Shown here in pieces: positions 48,717 to 56,325 of a stretch of DNA of 58,389 bases (the stretch's first letter is position 1; every line of letters starts with the position of its first letter). A program made the position numbers and the translations under genes. The stretch comes from a virus. The notes under the pieces are model-generated. The model was not told the origin of the DNA. It did not search any database and worked only from the letters and a program-made list of their open reading frames with translations. The DNA lies in IMG/VR virus record IMGVR_UViG_3300031918_000028, positions 1 to 58,389 of that record; one strand, written 5' to 3'.

Positions 48717-48741
48717 GAGTCAGTCGATACGCCGGGTTCTG
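48717..48741 (-). other. segment like the 3' end of RNase P RNA; candidate attP core
   Basis: On the minus strand CAGAACCCGGCGTATCGACT then GACTC. CAGAACCCGGCGTA is the conserved 3' strand of helix P4 in bacterial RNase P RNA (rnpB) and the rest fits the P1 3' strand. Only this 25-base piece is present. It lies 25 bases past the integrase stop, where attachment cores are often found, so integration into the 3' end of a host rnpB is a reasonable guess. Confidence 0.55.
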
Positions 48742-48766
48742 CGCGAACGGCCTCTGACCTGCGCCT

Positions 48767-49930
48767 CTACGCCGCCGGTGGCTCTGCGGAGGCTGCGAGA
48801 TCGTCCTCAGACCTGGGTAGGAGCACGACGCCGTCCGCCGTGTCACGCATGCGCTCATCGTCGTCGGGCCACAGGTGGGCGTAGGTCTGCAGCGTCTCCG
48901 CCGGATTCCGGTGGCCGAGGCGATGCGCCACAGCGACCGGGGAGGCGCCGCCGGCGATGAGGAGCGACGCGTGGAAGTGCCGCAGCGCATGCCACGCCTC
49001 TCCCGCGGGTATCCCGGCCGGGTCCGCCGCAGCGTGCCAGACCTGCCACGTGACCTTCGGCATCATGGCCCCGCCGCGGCGGGTGGTGAACACCAGGCCC
49101 TCGCCACGGTCACCCAACACGGCGCGGGTGGTCTTGCCGATGGGCACCGTCCGCACGCTCCCGGGGGTCTTGGGCGGCCCCCACTTCGGCGCCGTGGCCG
49201 ACCCTGAACGCAGCAGCTGCCGGTCGACGCGCAGCGCCGCGGTGCCGTCTTCGCCATCGACGACCCGGTCCCAGGTGAGCCCGACGAGCTCGCCGATCCG
49301 CAGGCCCGACGCCGCCGCGAGGATGAACAGCGGCCGGTAGCGCGGGTCAGCCCCGTCCACGACCTTCTGCACGGTCGACACGCTGAGCGGGACGATCGGC
49401 CCGGCTTCCACCGGCGGCAGGTTGATCCGCCGGCACGGGCTGGTGTGGATGCGCCGCTCCTCGACAGCCAGAGTGCAGATCCCCGCCAGGTAGACGTAGG
49501 TCACGCGCACGGTCGACGGCGCGAGCTTGCCCGCCCACACCGTGACAGCGGCCTGCACGCGGCCCCGGGTCATCGCCGACCAGGGCACATCGCCGAGCGT
49601 CGGCAGGATGTACCGGTCGAGCCGGCCCCGGACTTGCCGCAGTGACGTCGCCCGCTGGTGCACCTGCTCGAGGTACCAGCGTTCCGCCACCGCGCGGACC
49701 GTGGTCGAGCTGGCCGCCGGGGAGATGTAGGTGCCGGTCCGCTGCTGAACACCGACGTCTTCGAGCCATGCAAGAGCGGCGTTCTTCGTGGTGAAGGCCT
49801 TGCGCCGGCGGACGCCGTCGGCTTCGGCCCACGTCGCCAGCCACCGCTTGCCCACGCCGTAGCGGTCGGTGCGGGTGCGTCCGTTCCCGGCGGGGCTCGG
49901 CGTGGTCCATCGGTCCTCAACATGCGCCAT
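48767..49930 (-). CDS. int: tyrosine integrase
   Basis: 387 residues from the ATG at 49930. An N-terminal arm-binding domain (about 1-60), a core-binding domain (about 75-165, RWYLEQVHQRATSLRQVRGR) and the catalytic domain follow. The full active site is present: R211 (ASGLRIGEL), K254, H314 and R317 (HALRH), H340 (LGHRN) and Y350. It catalyses integration and, with an excisionase, excision. An excisionase-like gene is at 52002. Cotranscribed with the lipoprotein gene five bases upstream. Confidence 0.95.
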   Translation of the reverse strand: MAHVEDRWTTPSPAGNGRTRTDRYGVGKRWLATWAEADGVRRRKAFTTKNAALAWLEDVGVQQRTGTYISPAASSTTVRAVAERWYLEQVHQRATSLRQVRGRLDRYILPTLGDVPWSAMTRGRVQAAVTVWAGKLAPSTVRVTYVYLAGICTLAVEERRIHTSPCRRINLPPVEAGPIVPLSVSTVQKVVDGADPRYRPLFILAAASGLRIGELVGLTWDRVVDGEDGTAALRVDRQLLRSGSATAPKWGPPKTPGSVRTVPIGKTTRAVLGDRGEGLVFTTRRGGAMMPKVTWQVWHAAADPAGIPAGEAWHALRHFHASLLIAGGASPVAVAHRLGHRNPAETLQTYAHLWPDDDERMRDTADGVVLLPRSEDDLAASAEPPAA

Positions 49931-49935
49931 CGACG

Positions 49936-50274
49936 TCAGTCCAGGCCGACGAGGCAGGAGCGCATCGTCTTCCCGCCAGCGGACTCGATGATGACGACCT
50001 CCACCGGGTCGAGGTCGTCGGTGATCGCGATCGTGTCGCACATTCCGATGGCCGGCCCGTAGTCGAGGTCGTCAGTGCTGCTGAGGGTCGTCTCGACGAC
50101 AGCCGTGATCTCGCTCTGCTGCGTCACGTCGGTGATGAACTCGGCCCACGGGTCGAGGGCCTGGAGGATCGCCGGCTTCTGCGGCGACTCGGGCCGCGGG
50201 CTGCTGCAGGCGCCGAACCCCATCGCGACCGCCGCTACGACAGCCACGGTGGCGATGCTTCGTCCGGCGTTCAT
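49936..50274 (-). CDS. lipoprotein, possible superinfection exclusion factor
   Basis: 112 residues with a strong GGGAGGGG ribosome site. The N-terminus (AGRSIATVAVVAAVAMGFGA then CSSP) is a lipoprotein signal with Cys23 as the lipid-attached residue. The mature part is acidic (SSTDDLDYGPAIGMCDTIAI). It is encoded with the integrase and repressor genes, so it is likely made in lysogens, where surface lipoproteins often exclude other phages. That role is inferred from context. Confidence 0.75.
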   Translation of the reverse strand: MNAGRSIATVAVVAAVAMGFGACSSPRPESPQKPAILQALDPWAEFITDVTQQSEITAVVETTLSSTDDLDYGPAIGMCDTIAITDDLDPVEVVIIESAGGKTMRSCLVGLD

Positions 50275-50486
50275 CGTGTGCCCCTCCCTCGGATCCGGCG
50301 CAGTCGGTTGACCGTCACCGGGTCGTACTCCAACGCGTCCGCTCGGTCGAGCAGCGCGTTCAGCATCTGGTAGTAGCGGGTCGGCGACAGACCCGTCTCC
50401 GCGCGGATCGCCCCGACCTTCGCCCCCTGGTGCACCCACAGGCGCCGCTCCACACCCAGGACCGCCCTCTCGGCGTCGGTCAGCAT
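50271..50486 (-). CDS. DUF3263-family protein
   Basis: 71 residues from the ATG at 50486 (a GTG at 50492 is in frame). LTDAERAVLGVERRLWVHQG then AKVGAIRAETGLSPTRYYQM and LNALLDRADALEYDPVTVNR is the DUF3263 signature, found in actinobacteria and their phages. The fold is probably a short helix-turn-helix. Role unknown; here it belongs to the lysogeny operon. Confidence 0.9.
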   Translation of the reverse strand: MLTDAERAVLGVERRLWVHQGAKVGAIRAETGLSPTRYYQMLNALLDRADALEYDPVTVNRLRRIRGRGTR

Positions 50487-50917
50487 CCCCACTCCACCTC
50501 CGCGTGCAGCGCAGCGATCTGTGCCCGCTCCCCATCGGTCAGTCCGTCAAGACGCGCCATGAGCGTCTCCTCGTCAACCCAGCACTCGTCCGCAACGGTC
50601 GCCAGGTCGTCAGCCCACCGCAGCGCCGCCAGGAGCTGGTCCAGGTCAACGAGCCACCGGGCCGCCAGCATCCGTGCCGCCCGCTCCTGCGCCGGCGACG
50701 CGCCATCGGTGTGCCCGAGCTCCACGTGCGCCAGTTCGTGCGCGAGGGTGCAGCGGCGCTGCACCTGCAGCTGGTCGGGGTGCAGGCGGATCACCTGCGC
50801 CCCGTCGGTCTCCCCCAGCCGGCCGGGTGTGCGCCGCCACGACAAGTCGATGTTCGACAGCGACCTCAGTCGATGCCACGGATGGAAGACCGACCCCTGC
50901 GCCCCCTGCTGTGTCAT
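50480..50917 (-). CDS. ImmA/IrrE-type metallopeptidase
   Basis: 145 residues from the ATG at 50917; an earlier in-frame start at 50947 lacks a ribosome site. CTLAHELAHVELGH at 56-69 is the zinc-binding HExxH site (H60, E61, H64) of ImmA/IrrE, and the C-terminus is helical. Such peptidases cleave the cognate repressor to trigger induction. It lies directly downstream of the HTH repressor gene on the same strand, which fits that pair. Confidence 0.87.
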   Translation of the reverse strand: MTQQGAQGSVFHPWHRLRSLSNIDLSWRRTPGRLGETDGAQVIRLHPDQLQVQRRCTLAHELAHVELGHTDGASPAQERAARMLAARWLVDLDQLLAALRWADDLATVADECWVDEETLMARLDGLTDGERAQIAALHAEVEWGC

Positions 50918-50947
50918 GGCCAGGACGGTAGCGGCCGCCTCGGACAC

Positions 50948-51565
50948 TCAGGCCGGGTCGAAGCCCCCGTCGTCCTGGGACTCCTCCCCTGGCTGCTTCG
51001 GGCCCGGGCGGGGTTCACCAGATCGAGCAGCCAGCCTCAGCGTCGACTGGTCCTGCCGGCGTCGGGGCTTCGGCTGCAGCAGCGGGTCGTCGGAGTCTCC
51101 GGTGATCACTCGCGCGTTGGTCTTCACGTCCCCCACGGTGGTCGTGTCCGGCGCGTCCATCAGCAACGCGAGGACCGCCGACTGCGCCATCGACATCCCG
51201 GAGGTCGTTGAGCTCGTCCTCCCTTCGAGGCGCTGCCGCAGCTCGTCGACCAGGGTCGAGTCGGAGACGGCCGCCAGGCCCTGACCGCGTAGCACCTCGA
51301 GCCGTGCGGCGACTTCCTCCTCCAGCCGCCCACCGGTGATCTCGGTGGGCTTCATCTGGGCGGCGAACGCCATCCACGCGATCGTGTCGGTCTTGTAGCG
51401 GGTCGGGGTGATCTGGCCGCGGGTCTCACGCCAACCGCGGGTGTAGAGGCGCCATTGGTCGGGGCCGATGCCGGCTCGGCGGGCTGCCTCGGCGATCGTG
51501 ATGCCGAGGAGGTCTCGCCGGGCTTCGATGGCCCGGACCACTGGTGGCGGATTCGGTCTCGTCAT
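50948..51565 (-). CDS. HTH repressor (probable immunity repressor)
   Basis: 205 residues. The N-terminal XRE-type helix-turn-helix is at about 15-40 (DLLGITIAEAARRAGIGPDQ); a long helical and disordered C-terminus follows, with a charged end (SQDDGGFDPA). It is transcribed away from the Cro-like gene, as expected for a genetic switch. I infer that it controls the divergent region at 51566-51756 and perhaps the 22-bp palindromes. The following ImmA-type gene suggests proteolytic induction. Confidence 0.75.
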   Translation of the reverse strand: MTRPNPPPVVRAIEARRDLLGITIAEAARRAGIGPDQWRLYTRGWRETRGQITPTRYKTDTIAWMAFAAQMKPTEITGGRLEEEVAARLEVLRGQGLAAVSDSTLVDELRQRLEGRTSSTTSGMSMAQSAVLALLMDAPDTTTVGDVKTNARVITGDSDDPLLQPKPRRRQDQSTLRLAARSGEPRPGPKQPGEESQDDGGFDPA

Positions 51566-51720
51566 GTCGCCCACCCTGCCCAGCGTAGGGCTGCGAACGC
51601 TAGTCCGCGTGCAGGCTCGACCTTTCGCAATCACACGGCTGTAGTTGTCGAACATCGCAGGTCAGTGACGTGGACGCGCGTCCGACTCGTCCGGCCGGGG
51701 GACTTCGCTGAGATTCGCTG

Positions 51721-51749
51721 TTGCGTGTAACGCGCTTCCGCGTTACAGT
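51721..51749 (+). promoter_or_regulatory. promoter for the Cro-like gene, giving a leaderless mRNA
   Basis: TTGCGT (51721-51726), 17-base spacer, TACAGT (51744-51749). A start seven bases downstream falls on the ATG at 51757, so the transcript would have no leader, and no Shine-Dalgarno sequence is present. The palindrome overlaps the spacer and the -10 element. Confidence 0.6.
51726..51747. promoter_or_regulatory. 22-bp palindromic operator-like site C
   Basis: TGTAACGCG-CTTC-CGCGTTACA, perfect 9-bp arms, placed so that a bound protein would block the promoter of the Cro-like gene. Confidence 0.8.
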
Positions 51750-51756
51750 CAGATCC

Positions 51757-52005
51757 ATGAAGCAGCCGAAGCAGCCGGTCGTCTGGTGGGAGCTGCGGGT
51801 GATCCGGGAGAAGGACGGGCACTCGCTGACCTCGCTCGCGCGGGTCGTCCCGCCGGCGCCCGGACAGAAGAGGCCGCCGGGGATGTCGCTCGGGTACCTG
51901 TGTGACCTGGAGAACGGGCGCCGTGAGCCGTCGCCGGAGATCACCGCTCGCCTGGCGAAGGCGCTGCGGGTGCCGGTGTCGGTCCTGACGAAGGAGGCGG
52001 CGTGA
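51757..52005 (+). CDS. Cro-like XRE helix-turn-helix protein
   Basis: 82 residues. WWELRVIREKDGHSLTSLAR, GMSLGYLCDLENGRREPSPE and ITARLAKALRVPVSVL cover an XRE HTH domain with little else. It is divergent from the repressor and starts the early rightward operon with the excisionase-like gene, overlapping it by four bases. A Cro-type lytic switch protein by position; it is also a candidate binder of the palindromes. Confidence 0.82.
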   Translation: MKQPKQPVVWWELRVIREKDGHSLTSLARVVPPAPGQKRPPGMSLGYLCDLENGRREPSPEITARLAKALRVPVSVLTKEAA

Positions 52006-52196
52006 AGGCGCTCATGACGGTCTGGGACGTGGCCGACAGGCTCCGGCTGAACCCCGAGACGGTGCGCACGAAGACGCGCCGCAAGGAGATCCCGGCCATG
52101 AAGACCGGGTCGGGTCGGACGTGCGCGTACCGGTACGACCCCGCCGACATCGAGGAGTACATCGCACGTCTGAAGCGCCAGCAGCAGACGGCATGA
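52002..52196 (+). CDS. xis: excisionase-like HTH protein
   Basis: 64 residues, GTG start. LMTVWDVADRLRLNPETVRT then KTRRKEIPAMKTGSG and YRYDPADIEEYIARLKRQQ is the MerR-like winged-helix of small excisionases and recombination directionality factors. It would bias the integrase toward excision after induction, in keeping with its place behind the Cro-like gene. Palindrome D begins three bases after the stop. Confidence 0.8.
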   Translation: MKALMTVWDVADRLRLNPETVRTKTRRKEIPAMKTGSGRTCAYRYDPADIEEYIARLKRQQQTA

Positions 52197-52198
52197 CG

Positions 52199-52220
52199 TG
52201 TAACGCGACCGGGCGTTACC
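52199..52220. promoter_or_regulatory. 22-bp palindromic operator-like site D (diverged)
   Basis: TGTAACGCG-ACCG-GGCGTTACC. The left arm is perfect and the right arm has two changes. It precedes the recombination operon. No clear -10 element is present here. Confidence 0.55.
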
Positions 52221-52312
52221 GGCCCACCCGGGGGCCTGACCCGGGAGCCCCGGCGGGTGTCGAAGCCCACCGGGGCACTCAGCAAAAGCCGTACCGAGAT
52301 GAGGGAGCGCAC

Positions 52313-52480
52313 GTGATGTTCGGGTGGAGGAAGCGCCGCAGCAGCGGCGAGGAGGACGCGGGGCTGCTCGACGCGGCTGCGTCAGCGGTGGTGCGTGAGT
52401 GCCGCAGCGACGACGTCGACTACGACGACCTGCGCGCCCTCGTGGACGCGACCCAGGGCACCCGTGGAGGCCTGCGGTGA
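52313..52480 (+). CDS. small acidic protein
   Basis: 54 residues from the ATG at 52316, or 55 if the overlapping GTG at 52313 is used; a GAGGGAG ribosome site precedes it. MFGWRKRRSSGEEDAGLLDA then an acidic helical region (DDVDYDDLRALVDAT). The stop overlaps the exonuclease start. Perhaps an accessory factor of the recombination pair. Confidence 0.55.
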   Translation: MMFGWRKRRSSGEEDAGLLDAAASAVVRECRSDDVDYDDLRALVDATQGTRGGLR

Positions 52481-53493
52481 GCGGCCCCTGGTCGGCGCCC
52501 GCCGGCCGCCTGGTCCTGCCCGTCGGAGCGGACCGGGCCGAGTGGCTCCGGGTCCGCACCCGGGGGATCGGCGGGTCGGACATCGCCACGATCCTGGGCC
52601 ACAACAAGTACGGCAACGCGTTCGGGGTGTGGCAGGACAAGACCGACCCGCGGATCGTGGAGGAGCCGTCGGAGGCGCAGTGGTGGGGCCAGCAGACCGA
52701 GGCCCTGACCACGGAACGCTTCGAGGCCATCACGGGGATCGCTACGCGCCGCGCCGGCACCTACGCCCACCGGGTGCACCCGCACCACATGGTCAACCCG
52801 GACCGGTTCACCGCCGACGGCGGCGTGCTCGAGGTCAAGGACCACGAGTCGCTGTCCGACGCAGGCAAGACGGTCCTGCGGGGCGACATCACCGACCACG
52901 CGTACGTGCAGCTGATGTGGGCGTGCCACGTGACGGGCCGCACGCACGGATGGTTCGCCGCGAAGGTCGGCAAGCAGACGCGCGTGCTGGGCCCGTTCCC
53001 CGCCGATGAGGCCGTGATCGCGCACCTGGTGGCAGCGGCGGACGAGTTCTGGGCGCTGGTGGAGTCCCGCACTCCCCCGCCGGTGGACTACGCGTCGGTG
53101 ACCGCTGACGAGGTCGCGGCCCGGTTCCCCACGGTCACGCCCGAGTCCGCGGCGGAGGTCTACGACCTGCCGATCCCGGACATGGTGCTCGATGACCTTG
53201 ACCGCCTCGCGGAGATCCGGGACCTCGGTGTGCAGTACGCGGCCGAGCGGGAGGCGATCGAGACGCGACTGAAGGCGCGGATCGGGGAACGGGAGTTCCT
53301 GACCGTGCACGGGCGTCCGGTGCTCCGGTGGCAGCAGGTCGCGGGCCGGCGGCAGTTCGACAAGGCCGCGGCGGTGGGTCGGCTCGCGGAGCTGACGGGC
53401 CGCCCGCGGGTCGAGGTGGAGGCGGAGCTCACGGTGCAGGGGTCTCCCACGCGCCGGTTCGCTCCGGTCGAGTCGAAGGAGAAGGTGGCGTGA
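52477..53493 (+). CDS. YqaJ-type viral exonuclease
   Basis: 338 residues, GTG start. GIGGSDIATILGHNKYGNAF is the YqaJ entry motif; the nuclease residues follow in QWWGQQTEALTTERFEAITG, DGGVLEVKDHE and YVQLMWACHVTGR. These belong to the lambda exonuclease fold. It resects double-strand ends to give 3' overhangs for the annealing protein encoded next, with which it forms a recombination pair. The C-terminal third is a charged coiled coil. Confidence 0.92.
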   Translation: MSGPWSAPAGRLVLPVGADRAEWLRVRTRGIGGSDIATILGHNKYGNAFGVWQDKTDPRIVEEPSEAQWWGQQTEALTTERFEAITGIATRRAGTYAHRVHPHHMVNPDRFTADGGVLEVKDHESLSDAGKTVLRGDITDHAYVQLMWACHVTGRTHGWFAAKVGKQTRVLGPFPADEAVIAHLVAAADEFWALVESRTPPPVDYASVTADEVAARFPTVTPESAAEVYDLPIPDMVLDDLDRLAEIRDLGVQYAAEREAIETRLKARIGEREFLTVHGRPVLRWQQVAGRRQFDKAAAVGRLAELTGRPRVEVEAELTVQGSPTRRFAPVESKEKVA

Positions 53494-54395
53494 ACGCACG
53501 GGCAGCAGCGGTGACGCGTCTGGACGAGGGCGCGCAGGTGATCCAGCATCCCGCCTCGTCGGCGCTGGCCGTCGTGCCGGGGCAGGCGGAGTGGACGGCG
53601 GCACAGGTGGCCGCGCTCGCACAGATCGGCGTCGGCGCGGCCCCTCCGGGTGACCAGCTGGTGTTCCTGAACTTCGCGCAGCGCACCGGCCTGGACCCGT
53701 TCGCGCGGCAGATCTACATGATCGGCCGCAACGACAGGTCGACGGGAACGACGAAGTGGACGATCCAGGCGTCGATCGACGGACTGCGGATCGTCGCGCA
53801 GCGGTCCGGGGAGTACACCGGTCAGGTCGGCCCCGAGTGGTGCGGCCCGGACGGGGCGTGGCGGGACGTCTGGTTGGAGGCGGAACCGCCGACCGCGGCC
53901 CGCGTCGGTGTGCTGCGGAGGGGCTTCGCGCAGCCGCTGTACGCGGTCGCGTTGTTCCGGGAGTACGCGTCGACTCGGTGGGACAGGGAGTCCCGTGGGC
54001 AGGTCCTGACGGGGCTGTGGGCGTCGAAGCCTGCGGTGATGATCGCGAAGTGCGCGGAGGCGTTGGCGCTGCGCAAGGCGTTCCCCATGGATCTGTCGGG
54101 CCTCTACACGGCTGAGGAGATGTCCCAGGTCGACGTCGAGGCGCCGGCGCCGGTGGCTGCGCCTCAGGTCGTCCCGGCCGCCTCACCGGGCCGCGACTGG
54201 CTTGCCGAGGTGGCTGCTCTCACGGATGCCGATGCGCTGCGTGCGCTCTACACGGAGGCCGTCGCGTCGATCCCGAAGGGCCCGGAGCGCACGCGTGTGC
54301 AGGCGGCGATCACTGACCGTGCGGCTGCTGTCGCGCAGCCCCAGCAGCACGGCGACTCCGGCGATGTCGTGGACGCGGAGGTCGTCGAGGACTGA
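53490..54395 (+). CDS. RecT/Bet-family single-strand annealing protein
   Basis: 301 residues, GTG start overlapping the exonuclease. The Bet/RecT core is seen in GDQLVFLNFAQRTGLDPFAR then QIYMIGRND, WTIQASIDGLRIVAQRSGEY and KPAVMIAKCAEALALRKAFP. The C-terminus is acidic and Ala-rich (about 210-301). It anneals complementary single strands and drives phage recombination with the YqaJ nuclease. Confidence 0.93.
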   Translation: MNARAAAVTRLDEGAQVIQHPASSALAVVPGQAEWTAAQVAALAQIGVGAAPPGDQLVFLNFAQRTGLDPFARQIYMIGRNDRSTGTTKWTIQASIDGLRIVAQRSGEYTGQVGPEWCGPDGAWRDVWLEAEPPTAARVGVLRRGFAQPLYAVALFREYASTRWDRESRGQVLTGLWASKPAVMIAKCAEALALRKAFPMDLSGLYTAEEMSQVDVEAPAPVAAPQVVPAASPGRDWLAEVAALTDADALRALYTEAVASIPKGPERTRVQAAITDRAAAVAQPQQHGDSGDVVDAEVVED

Positions 54396-54434
54396 GCCTC
54401 CGCACCTCTCCCCCCCTATCGAAGGAGCATCACG

Positions 54435-54710
54435 ATGACCCCCATCAGCATCCGCCGGCGGCGCACGCAGAGCCCGTCGGGTCGCCCAGCCCACGGTGTC
54501 ACGGCCTGGCTCGCGCAGATCCCCCACCGCACCACCGAGACCCTGGTGCGGCACGCTGACCCGCTCGCCGACGGCAAGCTCGACAGCATCGGGCAGCCGG
54601 TCAAGCCCCGCATCGAGTACATGGGCCGCGCGGAGCGTCGCGCCTACGGGCGCGCCCACCACATCCCGACGCCGCCATCGGCGCTCGTCACCTACCGCCG
54701 GGAGCCCTGA
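54435..54710 (+). CDS. hypothetical basic protein
   Basis: 91 residues with an AAGGAG ribosome site. Very basic (ISIRRRRTQSPSGRPAHGVT), with a conserved-looking end (PRIEYMGRAERRAYGRAHHI). Possibly nucleic-acid-binding. The stop overlaps the next ATG. No family recognised. Confidence 0.65.
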   Translation: MTPISIRRRRTQSPSGRPAHGVTAWLAQIPHRTTETLVRHADPLADGKLDSIGQPVKPRIEYMGRAERRAYGRAHHIPTPPSALVTYRREP

Positions 54711-55129
54711 TGGTCACGCGTCTCCTGACCCCGATGGAGGAGGTCGAGCTCCGCCTGGAAGCGACCGAGCCGCGCGTGGTCACCCGCTCCGTCGACCTCC
54801 TCAACGTCCTGACGTTGACGGCGACGTACCGGACGGCACCGCACGCGCACACCGCGGCCCTCGCGTTCGGTGGCAAGAAGCCCGCCTATGTCACCCCGAC
54901 CGCGTACGTGGCGTACCCGCTGCCGGGCGTGGTGATCGAGTTCCGGGTGGACATGCCGGTGCCAAGCCATCGGGCGCCCGGCCGGGCCGCCATGGGCCCG
55001 CGGGTCCGCAACGTCCTGTCCGGTCGGCACGCCGCCGCCATGCCCAAGCCGGGAACGGCCTGCGGCGGCGTCCTCCCGGGTTGGCGGCCCGTGAGCCGGG
55101 TCGAGTTCGAGTCGGGCGGTGCTGCCTGA
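54710..55129 (+). CDS. hypothetical protein
   Basis: 139 residues. A mixed fold with VVTRSVDLLNVLTLTATYRT and AYVAYPLPGVVIEFRVDMPV; a Gly/Ala-rich C-terminus. ATGA-type overlap on both sides. No family recognised. Confidence 0.6.
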   Translation: MVTRLLTPMEEVELRLEATEPRVVTRSVDLLNVLTLTATYRTAPHAHTAALAFGGKKPAYVTPTAYVAYPLPGVVIEFRVDMPVPSHRAPGRAAMGPRVRNVLSGRHAAAMPKPGTACGGVLPGWRPVSRVEFESGGAA

Positions 55130-55734
55130 TGTCCGCGGACTTGATCACCGTGAGCGAAGCGGATGCTCTCTGGATCGACCTCCGAACGACCTTGGGGAAC
55201 TTCGAGCGGGCGCTCCGCCGCATTGTGGAGACGAGGGCGTGGGAGCCGCTGGGTTACGCGTCGTTCTCCGAGGCGTGGCAGGACCGGATGCGCGGAACCC
55301 GGCTGCTGACCGCCGAGGCGCAGGGGTGGGCCGTCGCGGCGATGCGCGCCGAGGGCATGGCGCCGACGGACATGGTCACTGTGCTGGGTGCTGGATCTGG
55401 TGTGGGACCGGAGCGGGCCGTGCTTATCGCCCGCCAGATCGACAACGGTGTGCCGCCACGGTTCGTGACGACCGTGGCCCCACGGCCTCGTCCTTTGTCT
55501 CTCGATCCCGAGCCGACGAGGGTTGCCCCTCGCGCCGATGGGCCGACCATCGTCCGTGAGCACACACGGGAGTCCCCGAGCGCGCCGCGATTCGTGCACG
55601 TCGAGCTGACCGAGGACGAGTACGTGCACTTTCGGGCCGTGGCTGAGGGTCGCGGTCTTGACCTGACCACCGAGGGCGCGAAGGCAATCCGCGCCTGGTT
55701 TGGCCGGTTGGAGCGGGTCGATGGCACTTTCTAG
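55129..55734 (+). CDS. hypothetical protein
   Basis: 201 residues. The N-terminal half (LWIDLRTTLGNFERALRRIV, WEPLGYASFSEAWQDRM) is helical and resembles the small coupling domains of phage replication accessory proteins; the C-terminus (RFVHVELTEDEYVHFRAVAE, GRGLDLTTEGAKAIRAWF) has a beta-alpha-alpha pattern. It overlaps the next gene by 14 bases. Function unknown. Confidence 0.6.
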   Translation: MSADLITVSEADALWIDLRTTLGNFERALRRIVETRAWEPLGYASFSEAWQDRMRGTRLLTAEAQGWAVAAMRAEGMAPTDMVTVLGAGSGVGPERAVLIARQIDNGVPPRFVTTVAPRPRPLSLDPEPTRVAPRADGPTIVREHTRESPSAPRFVHVELTEDEYVHFRAVAEGRGLDLTTEGAKAIRAWFGRLERVDGTF

Positions 55735-56194
55735 CGCTGAGAGAAACCGTCGATACCGCGCGCGGATGAGTCCTGAAAGGCGCGCAGAGCAACTAGAGCG
55801 CGCCCGCGCGCGCGTCAGGGAGTGGAAGTTAGCACACCCGACGCAGGCGCGCGAGTTGAAGCGCAAGAGCGCCGCCAAGAGGCGGGCTGAGGACCCCGAA
55901 CGAGAGAGGCTCGCGCAACGTACCTACCGAGAGCGGAACCGTGCGGCGTTCCTCGCCGCCGCTGCCGCACGGGATCAGAGACCTGAGGTTGCGTCCGCTC
56001 GCCGGACTCGGAATGCGGACCTCGCCGCCTACACCCGGGCCAATGCTTACCGAGCACGGGCTCGATGGACGCCATCTGAGCGCGAAATAGCTGCGCGTTC
56101 CGATCTCACACTGGTAGAAATCGCGCTGATCCTGGGGCGGACCCGCAGTTCGATCATAGATCAACGCCGCGCGCTCAGGAGGGCTGACCAATGA
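55721..56194 (+). CDS. basic helical protein with C-terminal HTH; base composition unlike neighbours
   Basis: 157 residues. A Lys/Arg/Ala-rich helical region (about 10-105, with ERERLAQRTYRERNR) precedes WTPSEREIAARSDLTLVEIA and LILGRTRSSIIDQRR, a helix-turn-helix. GC and codon choice are visibly lower than in the neighbours (GAA, AAA, AGA and ATA occur), suggesting a recent acquisition. Similar basic helical plus HTH proteins can be homing or DNA-binding factors; no nuclease motif is seen. Confidence 0.65.
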   Translation: MALSSAERNRRYRARMSPERRAEQLERARARVREWKLAHPTQARELKRKSAAKRRAEDPERERLAQRTYRERNRAAFLAAAAARDQRPEVASARRTRNADLAAYTRANAYRARARWTPSEREIAARSDLTLVEIALILGRTRSSIIDQRRALRRADQ

Positions 56195-56325
56195 GTGACA
56201 CCTTCCGTGACGTCCTGGCCGTTGAGCGCCACGACCGTGAGGCTGCCGCCGTCGCGGACCCGGCGTGGGAGGCCGCGATGGAGGCCGCCGACACCGAGTG
56301 GCATGAGCGGCGGCTGGACCAGTGA
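56191..56325 (+). CDS. small acidic protein
   Basis: 44 residues (MSDTFRDVLAVERHDREAAA, VADPAWEAAMEAADTEWHER). An AGGAGGG ribosome site precedes it and the stop overlaps the next gene's GTG. Helical and acidic; function unknown. Confidence 0.6.
   Translation: MSDTFRDVLAVERHDREAAAVADPAWEAAMEAADTEWHERRLDQ

Larger units (their letters stand above)
51566..51756. promoter_or_regulatory. divergent control region of the switch
   Basis: 191 bases between the repressor (-) and Cro-like (+) starts. It holds palindrome C on the Cro side, and on the repressor side CAGCGTAGGGCTGCGAACGC with imperfect inverted halves (AGCGT/ACGCT), a possible second operator. No other gene seen. Confidence 0.6.

Noticed and set aside
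48606-48766. A further gene between the small minus-strand gene and the integrase
   Set aside because: Short frames only, without start signals; apart from the RNase P-like piece I see nothing in it.
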